Below are positions 17,162 through 26,212 of a stretch of 64,000 nt of DNA, one piece after another (positions within the stretch are counted from its first letter, which is position 1; the number at the start of each line of letters is the position of its first letter). The DNA is from Pseudanabaena sp. M085S1SP2A07QC (lineage in GTDB: Bacteria; Cyanobacteriota; Cyanobacteriia; Pseudanabaenales; Pseudanabaenaceae). The position numbers and the translations under genes are program-made. Location of the stretch: contig JADBWK010000057.1 in assembly GCA_020404895.1 (NCBI GenBank), forward strand, positions 1 through 64,000, in the 5' to 3' direction. The notes under the pieces were generated by a model. It did not search any database. It was not told the origin of the DNA and saw only the letters and a program-made list of their open reading frames with translations.

Positions 17162-18163
17162 TTAGGCTGTAAACAATTGCTCAGCTTGTTTGGTGAGACG
17201 CTCAAATGTTTCACGCATCTTCAGACCCACAATAATTTGTAACAGACCAGTACCATTATTAGAACCTGGATAATCAGGGTGTTTACGTAATAGCTCAGTC
17301 AGTTCTCCGTAGTACTTAGTATCTAGGCTGCTGAGATGACTTTCGATATAGACCATTTCATCAAGGCGATCAAATTGTCCATCGATCTCCAAGATGCTGG
17401 CAGGTTGACCAAGCCAGCTATCTGGTCCCGAAAATAGCTTAATACCTGGATAGGAGCAGGTTAGTTTTGTACCGCAGGGAATCCAAGAAATTGTGGAACC
17501 TTCATCAAATAGATAAGCTGGCTTCAGACCCTCAACACTGCTGCGTTGAACTAAACGCACACGCAATACTTTACGCTCAGTGTCATTAGGAATAAGATTA
17601 GTCGGCAGAATCTGGATAACAACATCAGCATGGGCTTTTTGAGGATCGATATAAGCTTCAAAGTCTGGTCTACGAGATTCGATCGCTTGCATAACATCAG
17701 CAAGAGTATGACCCCTCTCAGCCATATCACGCTGAATCTTCCAAGCAATTTTGACTTCGTCACTGAGGTCAAGGTAAATACTGAAATCGAGAAGTGCACG
17801 CACTCGCTCGTCATAAATTGGATGCAAGCCCTCGATCACAATTACTTTATTAGGCTCAACCAATTCGGGCGGATCAAGTAAACCTGTTTCATGGTTGTAG
17901 ATTGGCTTCATGATCGATTTGCCTTCTTTTAGGGCTTTGACTTGCTCGTACATCAAGTCAAAATTATTAGCCCGAGGATCAAGCGCAGTAATTCCCGTTT
18001 CTTTACGTTGTTTGCGATCTAGGCAGTGATAGTCATCTAGACAAATCACGGTCATAAATTCTTCGCCGAACAAGTCATTTAATCTGCGTAAAAATGTGGA
18101 CTTGCCGCAACCAGAGTCTCCTGCAACTCCGATTACAACAACGCGGTTGGGCTTACTGCTCAT
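17162..18163 (-). CDS. prk: Phosphoribulokinase
   Basis: A 333-residue phosphoribulokinase that phosphorylates ribulose 5-phosphate to ribulose 1,5-bisphosphate in the Calvin cycle. The P-loop is GDSGCGKST at residues 15-23. Cys19 inside it and Cys41 in ICLDDYHC form the redox-regulated pair by which thioredoxin and the CP12-GAPDH complex control the enzyme. A C-terminal Cys pair is present in WIPCGTKLTCSYPG. Other signatures include RKETGITALDPRANNFDLM and VIVIEGLHPIYDERV. Length is normal for the cyanobacterial enzyme. It is monocistronic and divergent from cysH. Confidence 0.97.
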   Translation of the reverse strand: MSSKPNRVVVIGVAGDSGCGKSTFLRRLNDLFGEEFMTVICLDDYHCLDRKQRKETGITALDPRANNFDLMYEQVKALKEGKSIMKPIYNHETGLLDPPELVEPNKVIVIEGLHPIYDERVRALLDFSIYLDLSDEVKIAWKIQRDMAERGHTLADVMQAIESRRPDFEAYIDPQKAHADVVIQILPTNLIPNDTERKVLRVRLVQRSSVEGLKPAYLFDEGSTISWIPCGTKLTCSYPGIKLFSGPDSWLGQPASILEIDGQFDRLDEMVYIESHLSSLDTKYYGELTELLRKHPDYPGSNNGTGLLQIIVGLKMRETFERLTKQAEQLFTA

Positions 18164-18556
18164 AATTCTGAACCAATCCTTATAAAAATGTATTTATTAT
18201 TACTTCTTTCCCAACCTCCAATCTACCAAAACAGTGATCTCCATACAAGTTTAATTTTGATTTGATTTTAATAATTGCTGTTGTTTGTGAATTTAAAGCA
18301 AAAATAACAAGTAAATTATGATCCTTAGCTTCATTAACGGTGGAAGACTTAATTATTTACAGGATGGTTTAGGGAAACCTAACCCATCCATTAGGTGAAA
18401 ATTATCGATTAAGTGATCGCTACTAGGTAATTCTGAAACTTTAGTGATCGCAGTCTATAGAGACGTAAAAACCGTAATATCGCCATATTTCTGTGAGCCT
18501 GAGTGCAGGTCATAATAAAATTATATTTTTATGTCAGCGCATTTACGAACTAACTA
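18164..18556. promoter_or_regulatory. Divergent prk / cysH promoter region
   Basis: A 393-base AT-rich spacer between divergent starts. It must contain both promoters; I see no clear operator, small gene or RNA in it. Confidence 0.4.
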
Positions 18557-19294
18557 ATGACCTTACAAACAGACATTGACAGCGCCGCCGCTCAGCTTAA
18601 GGGCAAAACACCTCAAGAAGTACTCACATGGGCGCTCGGTAACTATGACAAGATCTCGCTAGCTTCAAGTTTTGGAGCCGAAGATGTCGCCTTGATCGAT
18701 ATGATCGCCAAAATCAAGCCCGATGCCGATGTGTTCACCCTTGATACAGGTCGATTGAATGCAGAAACCTATGAAGTAATTGCCAAAGTACAACAAAAAT
18801 ATCCACAACTACAACTGCGCATCATGTTCCCTCAAGCCGAAGCAGTGGAACAGATGGTCAGCGATAAGGGCATTAATCTGTTCTATGACAGCGTTGAAAA
18901 TCGCAAGCAATGCTGCTTCATTCGCAAAGTAGAGCCACTTGGTCGGGCTACTAAGGGTCTAAATGCTTGGATTACAGGGCTACGCCGCGATCAGACTGCA
19001 AATCGTTCCACAATGGAAACCGTTGAACTAGATGGCGATCGCAATATTGCCAAGATTAATCCTTTAATCGATTGGACAAATGAGCAGGTTTGGGAATACA
19101 TTCATGCCAATGGCGTTCCCTACAATGCGCTCCATGATCAAAACTTTCCTAGTATTGGCTGTGCACCATGTACGAGAGCTGTCGAAGCAGGAGAAGATCT
19201 GCGTGCTGGCCGTTGGTGGTGGGAAATGAGCAATCAAGAATGTGGATTGCACGTCACCAGTGACGGTCGATTGGTTCGCGCCAAAGGCGAATAA
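18557..19294 (+). CDS. cysH: Assimilatory APS/PAPS reductase, Fe-S type
   Basis: A 245-residue adenylyl-/phosphoadenylyl-sulfate reductase that makes sulfite with thioredoxin in sulfate assimilation. The PP-loop-like SLASSFGAEDV, the DTGRLNAETY stretch, and the catalytic C-terminal ECGLH (Cys229) are present. Cys119-Cys120 (KQCCFIRK) and Cys202-x2-Cys205 (GCAPCTR) make the CC/CxxC signature that binds a [4Fe-4S] cluster. That signature is typical of enzymes that prefer APS over PAPS. The substrate preference is inferred. Terminator follows directly. Confidence 0.93.
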   Translation: MTLQTDIDSAAAQLKGKTPQEVLTWALGNYDKISLASSFGAEDVALIDMIAKIKPDADVFTLDTGRLNAETYEVIAKVQQKYPQLQLRIMFPQAEAVEQMVSDKGINLFYDSVENRKQCCFIRKVEPLGRATKGLNAWITGLRRDQTANRSTMETVELDGDRNIAKINPLIDWTNEQVWEYIHANGVPYNALHDQNFPSIGCAPCTRAVEAGEDLRAGRWWWEMSNQECGLHVTSDGRLVRAKGE

Positions 19295-19299
19295 ATGAC

Positions 19300-19380
19300 A
19301 AAGGCTCGCTTTGCGAGCCTTTAAAAACCCAGAGATTGTAGATGCGTTACAAAGCAACGCTTCTACAATCTCTGGGTTTT
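19300..19380. terminator. Terminator plus second hairpin after cysH
   Basis: AAAGGCTCGC / GCGAGCCTTT stem (19300-19322), then a longer palindrome AAAACCCAGAGATTGTAGA... (19325-19380) whose AAAACCC/GGGTTTT ends recur in other repeats here. Confidence 0.75.
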
Positions 19381-19417
19381 GGAGATAGCGATATTGTTTG
19401 CAAGAATATATAAAGTG

Positions 19418-20299
19418 ATGAACATGGCTAATGTAATGCAATATCGCGATTGGTACTTTCGAGGATGGCGATCGCGTTATGGGTTTCGCCGATCGCAGAA
19501 TGTTGAGCACTCTAAGCCCCCGATTCTGTTAATTCATGGATTTGGCGCAGCAATCGATCACTGGCGCGGCAATATTCCAGCTTTAGCAGAAAATCATACG
19601 GTCTATGCGATCGATCTGTTAGGATTTGGTAATTCTGAAAAACCACCAACTCGCTATTCGATCCATCTGTGGGTAGAGCAAGTTTTTCAGTTTTGGCAGA
19701 AGTTTATTAAAGTGCCAATGGTGATTATTGGGAACTCGATTGGTTCTCTTGTTGCCGCGATCGCCGCTAGCTATCATCCCGAAATTGCTTCAAGCGTAGT
19801 CGTGATTAGCTTGCCTGATATCGCCGCTTTTAACGACATGGTTCCTAAAGCACTGCAACCAATTGAGCGCACGGTCAAAGCGATTGTGTCCGCAGTACTT
19901 GTTAAGCCTCTATTCCATTTAATCCGTCAGCCCTTCACAATCCGTTTAGTTCTCAAAGGAATTGTCTATTGCGATCGTCGTCGCGTTGATAAGGAACTAG
20001 TAGAAATCATTGCTGAACCCGCACGCGATCGCCAAGCGGCTGAAGCTTTTCTTAGGCTTAATCGCAGTATCAGTCAACCCAACTATTCACCAAGTTTGAC
20101 TCAAGCCCTTGAGCAATTGCAAGCGCCTCTATTGATCTTGTGGGGAAGTAGCGATCGCTTAATTCCTCCGTCGGAAGGTAAGCGATTAGTGAAGTATGCA
20201 CCCAATGCCACATTAATGTATTTGGAAGGAATGGGACATTGTGCTCACGACGATAACCCTGAGCGGGTCAATTATGAAATTCTAACTTGGCTAGCTTAA
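19418..20299 (+). CDS. Alpha/beta hydrolase
   Basis: A 293-residue alpha/beta-hydrolase fold protein. HGFGAAIDHWRGNIP is the oxyanion-hole region, GNSIGS holds the nucleophile Ser, LILWGSSDRLIP holds the acid Asp, and GHCAHDDNPE holds the catalytic His. It is 293 residues from the ATG at 19418. An in-frame TTG at 19379 would add 13 residues but lies in the preceding hairpin, so I reject it. Substrate unknown; relatives in cyanobacteria are annotated broadly as hydrolases acting on esters or haloalkanes. Confidence 0.88.
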   Translation: MNMANVMQYRDWYFRGWRSRYGFRRSQNVEHSKPPILLIHGFGAAIDHWRGNIPALAENHTVYAIDLLGFGNSEKPPTRYSIHLWVEQVFQFWQKFIKVPMVIIGNSIGSLVAAIAASYHPEIASSVVVISLPDIAAFNDMVPKALQPIERTVKAIVSAVLVKPLFHLIRQPFTIRLVLKGIVYCDRRRVDKELVEIIAEPARDRQAAEAFLRLNRSISQPNYSPSLTQALEQLQAPLLILWGSSDRLIPPSEGKRLVKYAPNATLMYLEGMGHCAHDDNPERVNYEILTWLA

Positions 20300-20423
20300 A
20301 AAACAAGACTATGGCAAGTCTCCTCCCAGAGGATACTCGGGACTGTGTGACTTGGCGAGATCTCTTGACAGTATTAGCTAAATGTATCCCTAAAAATCGT
20401 CTCAGAGTATAAAAGCTTATTTA

Positions 20424-21407
20424 TTATCCCCAACGCAATACCGCTGAACCCCAGCTTAAACCTGCGCCAAAACCAGCGATCGCAATTAAATGTTCGGGTT
20501 GAATTTTGCCTGCTTGTACCCACTCATTAAGTGCGATCGGGATTGAGGCGGCAGAAGTATTGCCGTACTTGCCCATATTACTAACCGCCTTAGCAGGATC
20601 GATACCAAAACGATTAACTACTGCGTCAATGATCCGTTGATTTGCTTGATGCAAAATTAGCCAATCTAGATCATGGACTTCTAAATGAGCATAGTGCAAA
20701 GATTTTTCGATCACTTCTGGAACGCGCCGCACTGCAAATCGATAGACTTCTTGACCATTCATACTGATCGATTCAAAGGTACTCCGACCAGAATAATTGA
20801 TATTAAGTAAATCATTGCCCTTGCCATCACTACGCATCTCAAAGCCTAAAAGATTGTCTTGAGGCTTACTTTCGCTACTGGCTTGCAAAACTATAGCTCC
20901 CGCACCATCGCCAAACAAAATACATGTGCGCCGATCTTGCCAATCGACCCAGCGCGAGAGCACATCAGCACCGATCAGCAAAACATTTTTGTAAACCCCT
21001 GTACGAATATATTGCGATGCAGTAACCACACCAAACACAAATCCAGAACATGCTGCAACCAGATCAAAAGCAACGGCTCTTTCTGCACCTATGATTTTTT
21101 GAACTCTTCCTGCTGTCCCAAACAAATCATCGCTAGTCGATGTGGACAAAATAATTAGATCAATATCTTCTGGTGTCAAGCCAGCGGTAGCGATCGCCTG
21201 TTGTCCTGCTCGAGCAGCCAGATTTGCTACTGAATCATTTTCGCCATCGGCAATGTGACGCTCTCTAATGCCTGTGCGAGATGCAATCCACTCGTCAGTA
21301 GTATCCACCATCTGCGCGAGATCATGATTAGTCAGTACGCGATCAGGAACGGCAGAACCGCTACCAATAAAACGCACTCCGACGAGAGAAGATTCAGTAT
21401 TAGTCAT
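20424..21407 (-). CDS. fabH: 3-oxoacyl-ACP synthase III (KAS III)
   Basis: A 327-residue ketoacyl synthase that starts fatty-acid synthesis by condensing acetyl-CoA with malonyl-ACP. The catalytic triad is visible: Cys in VAACSGFVFGV, His in LILHQANQRI, Asn in GKYGNTSAAS. GSGSAVPDRVLTN and EWIASRTGIRERHI are family N-terminal motifs. It lies 80 bases downstream of plsX on the same strand, the common plsX-fabH order. Confidence 0.96.
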   Translation of the reverse strand: MTNTESSLVGVRFIGSGSAVPDRVLTNHDLAQMVDTTDEWIASRTGIRERHIADGENDSVANLAARAGQQAIATAGLTPEDIDLIILSTSTSDDLFGTAGRVQKIIGAERAVAFDLVAACSGFVFGVVTASQYIRTGVYKNVLLIGADVLSRWVDWQDRRTCILFGDGAGAIVLQASSESKPQDNLLGFEMRSDGKGNDLLNINYSGRSTFESISMNGQEVYRFAVRRVPEVIEKSLHYAHLEVHDLDWLILHQANQRIIDAVVNRFGIDPAKAVSNMGKYGNTSAASIPIALNEWVQAGKIQPEHLIAIAGFGAGLSWGSAVLRWG

Positions 21408-21487
21408 TGGCTGTGTTTGATCAGAATAGCTGGATAAAGAGTGTTACAGCGCTTTGCGCTGAATTAAAACCTAATCGTAAAAATAAG

Positions 21488-22534
21488 CTAAGTTGGCGGA
21501 TCATCGGGTGTGTCATCGATCGCAGGTACAGGGAATTTAGGCTTGATTTGACCACGAATACGCTCAAGCACTTCATTATCGACAGCATCTTTAGCAACAC
21601 GGATGGCATTACGAATACTCACAGCGTTAGAGCTACCGTGGCTAATCACACAAATCCCAGCTACACCTAGTAATAAAGCCCCACCATACTCATCGGCATC
21701 AATGCGCTCTTTCACTTTTTTTAGATTTGGTTTCAAGATTAATGCGCCTAGCTTGCCTCGCCAACCCTTAGGTAACTCTTCCTTGAGGATTTGCATGACT
21801 GCATTACCAACACCTTCAGCGAATTTGAGCACAATATTGCCTGCAAAGCCATCACAGACGATCACATCAAACTGCCCTTTAAGAATGTCGCGCCCTTCGG
21901 CATTGCCCGCGAAGGTAATTTGGGGATTGTCTTGTAAAGCCTGATGAACGCGAATCGCTAGTTCGTTACCTTTACAAGCTTCTTCACCAATATTCAGCAA
22001 GCCAACTTTTGGCTCTTTAATACCGATCGCATATTGACTATAGAGCGAACCCATGATGGCAAACTGCTCTAAAAATTTGGGGCGACAGTCCACATTTGCG
22101 CCGACATCAAGCAAAAGTACTGGCTTATGTGCAACCTGCGTGGGGAACAATGCACCGATCGCAGGTCGATCTACCCCTGGTAATCGTCCTAAGCGTAGTA
22201 ATGCCGCCGCCATCGCTGCCCCAGAATGTCCGGCTGAAATCACTGCATCAGCTTGCTTGCGCTTAACTAAGTTCATCGCCACGGCGATCGAGGAATTAGG
22301 TTTGCGGCGCAACCCCTCAAGAGGCTCATCATCCATTTCGATGATCCCTTCCGATGGCACGATCTCAAGGCGATCGCTTTCTTGATAATTATGTTGCTTG
22401 AAGTAATTCGCGAGAATGTCGCGATCACCTACTAACGCTATATCCACACCCAATTGGGTTTGAGCTAATATTGCTCCTTCGATTATCTCGCGTGGGGCAA
22501 AATCTCCACCCATCGCATCTACTGCAATTCTCAC
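21488..22534 (-). CDS. plsX: Phosphate acyltransferase PlsX
   Basis: A 348-residue PlsX, which converts acyl-ACP and phosphate to acyl-phosphate for phospholipid synthesis. The start MRIAVDAMGGDFAP is the family hallmark, followed by HSGAAMAAAL and FAGNAEGRDI and VVCDGFAGNIVLK. Length is normal. The C-terminus ends in a short Pro/Asp tail. It is first in the plsX-fabH operon. Confidence 0.96.
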   Translation of the reverse strand: MRIAVDAMGGDFAPREIIEGAILAQTQLGVDIALVGDRDILANYFKQHNYQESDRLEIVPSEGIIEMDDEPLEGLRRKPNSSIAVAMNLVKRKQADAVISAGHSGAAMAAALLRLGRLPGVDRPAIGALFPTQVAHKPVLLLDVGANVDCRPKFLEQFAIMGSLYSQYAIGIKEPKVGLLNIGEEACKGNELAIRVHQALQDNPQITFAGNAEGRDILKGQFDVIVCDGFAGNIVLKFAEGVGNAVMQILKEELPKGWRGKLGALILKPNLKKVKERIDADEYGGALLLGVAGICVISHGSSNAVSIRNAIRVAKDAVDNEVLERIRGQIKPKFPVPAIDDTPDDPPT

Positions 22535-22694
22535 TATTTGCGATCCTGTCTGAGTTTTATAACTAAAACTGTAAAGAATTTTATTTAACCTTGCAAAAAT
22601 TTTAACAGTTCAAGTCACCTCAACTATCGGCAATCTCAAAAAAGCCATAAAGATGAGGATTGTTAAGGGAACCATTAAGTACTTGTGCAAATTA

Positions 22695-22743
22695 CAAAAC
22701 CCATAAAGTTGCGCCCCGCAGGGGTGCAACTTTATGGGTTTTG
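22695..22743. repeat. AAAACCC-framed palindrome, 'TAAAGTTGCG' type
   Basis: Arms CAAAACCCATAAAGTTGC and their complement around GCCCCGCAGGGG. A close relative is at 47264-47312, overlapping the nth stop. Confidence 0.7.
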
Positions 22744-22775
22744 GTTTGAAATTAATTATGCCCATCTACTTATTT

Positions 22776-23687
22776 TTATGGTGATGGAACAACGGCTCTA
22801 CTAGCTTCGCGATCAAGTGGCAAAATCAAAGGCGTGTTTTGACCACTGCCGAGAATTACAATTTTAGAATTTGGAGATAGAGATAATTTTTCCGTTGCCT
22901 CGATCGCACGTAATTGGAGCACCGCAGGTGTAAGCCCCTCAGCTAGAATTTTTTGAGCGTCCGCACTGCCCTTTGCCTCTATGCGTTTGCGATCAGCTTC
23001 TTGCTTTTCTTTTTCTAAGACAAATTTCATTTGGAGATTTTCCTGTTCGGCTTTGAGCCTTTGCTGGATCGCAGCCTGCAAAGTTTCAGGAACTTTCACG
23101 TTTCGCAACAGAGCTTCGTCGACGATAAAGCCAATGGGTGCGAGTTGCGATCGCAATTTTTCGGCAAGTTTTAAACTTACTTCTTCGCGTTTAGTAGCAT
23201 AAACCTCTTCGGCGGTATATCCAGAAATAATTTCCCTTGAAATTGATCGAAATCTAGAAACCACAATTTCTCTTTCTTCAGTACCAATATTTAGATAAAT
23301 ACTTGCAGCCTTTGCAGGATCGATGCGATATTGAATGCTGACATCAATTCCTAGTGCTAAGCCTTCCTTTGAGGTTGCGCCAATCTCTTCTTTGAGATCG
23401 CGTAATCGGACTGAAAATTGCACCACATCCGCAAAAGGATTAATGGCGTGAATACCTGCGGGTAAGCTGCGATCGCTGACTTTGCCCTGAAAATCTTCTA
23501 CACCAACATTCCCCGCAGGAATGACGATGATCAATCGGCTCAGGGCATTTATCGTTGCTAACAGCGCAATCAATCCCGAAACCGATTGGATGACTAATTG
23601 AGCAATGCGATTGTCAACTAGCTTTTTGTTACTAAAAAATACAGCTATTGAGACTAATGAGGCGATCGCTGAAACAATAAACGACAT
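22776..23687 (-). CDS. Prohibitin-like SPFH-domain protein
   Basis: A 303-residue prohibitin-type SPFH/Band 7 protein. There are two N-terminal hydrophobic segments (about 1-20 and 30-58), then the SPFH domain starting VIPAGNVGVEDFQGKV and including EREIVVSRFRSISREIISGYTAEEVYATKREE, and a coiled coil (about 205-245, QQRLKAEQENLQMKFVLEKEKQEADRK). Prohibitins form large membrane ring assemblies that influence membrane proteases. In cyanobacteria related proteins occur in the thylakoid or plasma membrane. It ends in VVPSP. Uma2 lies just upstream with a two-base gap. Confidence 0.88.
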   Translation of the reverse strand: MSFIVSAIASLVSIAVFFSNKKLVDNRIAQLVIQSVSGLIALLATINALSRLIIVIPAGNVGVEDFQGKVSDRSLPAGIHAINPFADVVQFSVRLRDLKEEIGATSKEGLALGIDVSIQYRIDPAKAASIYLNIGTEEREIVVSRFRSISREIISGYTAEEVYATKREEVSLKLAEKLRSQLAPIGFIVDEALLRNVKVPETLQAAIQQRLKAEQENLQMKFVLEKEKQEADRKRIEAKGSADAQKILAEGLTPAVLQLRAIEATEKLSLSPNSKIVILGSGQNTPLILPLDREASRAVVPSP

Positions 23688-23689
23688 TT

Positions 23690-24319
23690 TTATACCCCTA
23701 GATTACCAGAATTAAAAATTTGGGCTGCGGTTAATATTAGTTGTGGAAAAGCGATTGAAATCAAGCGATCGCTGCCGCGAAACTGTCGTACTTCGTATTC
23801 TCCATCCACGAGCTGATAAATTGACAAAGTTGGCTGTTTCGGAAAGCCGATATAGCGCCTTCCACCTAAGCCCAAGTAATCAATAATCCAATATTCAGGA
23901 ATATTTAAGGCTTCATAATCCCGTAATTTCGTCAAATAATCATCCTGCCAATTAGTACTGACAACCTCAATGATTAGACGAATAGATTTGCCATTAGTAA
24001 CTGTGGAACGTTTTTTCCATATAGGTTCTGACTCTATACTAGATTGATTTAACACAATCACATCAGGAATGTAGCCTGACTTATAAGAGTCTATTGGTTT
24101 CACAAATGCTTGGCGAGGAATAAAACAATTCATCGAGTGGCGATCAATTTCTACAGACAACTTTGAGGCAGTGAAGCCACCTACTTGTTCATGGGTTCCC
24201 GTTGGCTGCATTTCGACAATTGCTCCATCATAAAGTTCATAACGACCATAGCCATCTGGATACCAATCCAGAAACTCGTCAAAGGTAACTTCTCTAGCCG
24301 CAGATTGAAACATAAACAT
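23690..24319 (-). CDS. Uma2-family (DUF820) nuclease-like protein
   Basis: A 209-residue Uma2 protein: VTFDEFLDWYPDGYGRYELYDGAIVEMQPTG at the N-terminus, GYIPDVIVLNQ for the first acidic core residue, and RLIIEVVSTNW for the IxEV core. It ends two bases before the prohibitin-like start, so the two may be one transcript. Function unknown; fold is PD-(D/E)xK. Confidence 0.85.
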   Translation of the reverse strand: MFMFQSAAREVTFDEFLDWYPDGYGRYELYDGAIVEMQPTGTHEQVGGFTASKLSVEIDRHSMNCFIPRQAFVKPIDSYKSGYIPDVIVLNQSSIESEPIWKKRSTVTNGKSIRLIIEVVSTNWQDDYLTKLRDYEALNIPEYWIIDYLGLGGRRYIGFPKQPTLSIYQLVDGEYEVRQFRGSDRLISIAFPQLILTAAQIFNSGNLGV

Positions 24320-24343
24320 CTCCGCATTTGGTATTTATACTCT

Positions 24344-24377
24344 AAGGATAGGCGGCGCGAAGCGCCGCCTATCCTTT
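24344..24377. terminator. Hairpin between Uma2 and binding-protein genes
   Basis: Perfect stem AAGGATAGGCGGCGC / GCGCCGCCTATCCTT around GCGAAGC, 7 bases downstream of the stop of the following minus-strand gene. Confidence 0.8.
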
Positions 24378-24383
24378 GTTTAA

Positions 24384-25784
24384 TCAACGAAATGGCATCG
24401 AGTAGAGTAAACCGCCTTTCTTCCATGTGCGATTTAACCCGCGTGGAATATCTAGGGGGGCAAGATTACGATTGTAGATATCACTGTAATTTCCCACTTG
24501 CTTAAGAATCTGGGTTGTCCAATCTGGTGCTAGCCCAAGCTCAATACCTAGGGAATCCGATGTACCGAGAAATCTGGAAACTTCAGGATTTTTCGTTTCT
24601 TTAAAAATCTGGTAATTATCCATATTAATGCCCAATTCTTCGGCATAAAAAGTGGCATAAATTATCCAAGTCACGACATCCCGCCAGCGATCATCATTAC
24701 CAACTAGAGCTGGACTGAGGGGCTCCCTTGATAAGCTGAGATCGAGGATTTTGTGATCAGCTGGACGCGGTAGTTTACTTCTCCATGACGCAAGTTGCGA
24801 TTTCTCTGAAGAAATCCCATCACATTCGCCTTTTGTATAAGCACTCAAGACTCCATCAAGATCGGGCAGAATGATCGGCTCGATCGCAATGTTTGCTTCT
24901 TTGAATGTAGATTCCAAATTTGTAGCGTTGATTCCAGTTTCTACACAGATTTTTTTATTCTCTAACTCTTTGAGAGCGATCGCAAATTCTTCACTAGTGT
25001 TGGTGGCTTCACTATTTTTTGAGGATTCACTGTTTTTTGGTGTTTGTTTATCTGATTTACTGTCTTTTTCAGATTGACTCTCTGGGCTACTAGTGGGGCT
25101 ACTAATAGGGCTAGGAGAAGCTGATGGTGAAACTGTAGGACTTGCACTGGGAGAACTGGGACTAGATGCGCTGGGGCTAGGAGAACTACTTGTGGGCTTT
25201 GCCCCAATCCTTAGCATTACTCCCTGCCCATCAAAAAAAGTTGTGGGCGCAAAGGAAATATTGGAGGTGACATCACGGGTTAATGTGCGTGAGGTGTTGC
25301 GCATCAAGATATCAACATCCCCATTTTGGATGGCGGTAAAGCGATCTTTGGCTAGCAATGGCTTAAACTCAACTGCCGTAGCATCTCCTAAGACCGCAGC
25401 AGCGATCGCACGGCAATAGTCAACATCTAAGCCACTCCATACGCCTTTGTCATCAACATAGCTAAATCCTGATAGCTTGCCATTCACGCCACAAATTAGC
25501 TTGCCGCGAGCTTTTACCCGTTCTAAAACTCCCTCTGGATCTTTGCTTTTAGTCACTGTCTGCGCAGTTGGTGAGGCAGTAGCCGTAGGTGAGGCAGTGG
25601 GGCTTGGCGCTGATTTCTCCTGGCATCCTGATAGTAATGCGATCGTTAGGCTTGCTAAAAGACACCATTGTCGCAGTGGTGTCTTTTTAGAATAGTTTTG
25701 GGCTTTACGTTTCAGGAGTGCAGCAATGTTGGGTAAATGCTTGGGCATTAAGCTCATGGGATTACTAATTTCTATCGCGATCAA
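24384..25784 (-). CDS. Amino-acid ABC transporter binding lipoprotein with Ser/Pro linker
   Basis: A 466-residue solute-binding protein of family 3. The N-terminal lipobox LLSGC (about 50-54) marks a lipoprotein; start codon uncertain because several Met occur before it. Lobe 1 starts ARGKLICGVNGKLSGFSYVD and includes GLDVDYCRAIAAAVLGD, typical of general amino-acid binding proteins (AapJ/BztA type). A low-complexity segment of about 80 residues rich in Ser, Pro, Lys and Glu (about 198-280) interrupts the domain just where the chain crosses between lobes, before ALKELENKKICVETGINAT. Its partners (permease, ATPase) are not in the window. Confidence 0.85.
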   Translation of the reverse strand: MIAIEISNPMSLMPKHLPNIAALLKRKAQNYSKKTPLRQWCLLASLTIALLSGCQEKSAPSPTASPTATASPTAQTVTKSKDPEGVLERVKARGKLICGVNGKLSGFSYVDDKGVWSGLDVDYCRAIAAAVLGDATAVEFKPLLAKDRFTAIQNGDVDILMRNTSRTLTRDVTSNISFAPTTFFDGQGVMLRIGAKPTSSSPSPSASSPSSPSASPTVSPSASPSPISSPTSSPESQSEKDSKSDKQTPKNSESSKNSEATNTSEEFAIALKELENKKICVETGINATNLESTFKEANIAIEPIILPDLDGVLSAYTKGECDGISSEKSQLASWRSKLPRPADHKILDLSLSREPLSPALVGNDDRWRDVVTWIIYATFYAEELGINMDNYQIFKETKNPEVSRFLGTSDSLGIELGLAPDWTTQILKQVGNYSDIYNRNLAPLDIPRGLNRTWKKGGLLYSMPFR

Positions 25785-25883
25785 TCTATGATCTATATTT
25801 GCAGCTTACATCGATTCCATCAAATTTAGAACAAATCAAAACTAAAAAGACGAGAGGCAACGCTTTGCGCCGTCTCTCATCTT

Positions 25884-26060
25884 TTAAATCGAGAGGTAAC
25901 CCACAAGTTCCTCAAGCTGGCGATCGCCGCCTGAGCGATCTAGAAAATCATTAGCTATATCCACAAGATTTGCTATAGAAGTTTTAAATTTACCTAAGGT
26001 AAATTTAAAAACTAAAAACCATACTAGAGTTTGTTTTCTAGTTTTCCAATGAGCACTAGC
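25884..26060 (-). pseudogene. Open stretch resembling a gene tail
   Basis: A 58-codon open frame without a start codon that reads VFKFTLGKFKTSIANLVDIA then a Leu/Asp/Gly-rich tail ending GYLSI and a stop. Composition looks protein-like, including a HIP1 octamer, but I recognise no family. It could be a truncated gene or chance. The rest of 25785-26212 holds an imperfect hairpin (25849-25882) and no gene. Confidence 0.25.
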
Positions 26061-26212
26061 CTATTGGAAAAACCAATTTTCAAAATGAGAATTGCTGTGG
26101 TTTTTCTTTAGATTTAGGAACTATTGACTGATAGAGATTATATTTATCCTTACGACCTTCCATTTGTTTTAGCACCAAAATAAATTTGGCTCAAAATTCT
26201 CAAAATATTAAT

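Noticed and set aside
21603-22385. Plus-strand frames over plsX
   Set aside because: Antisense shadows of plsX.
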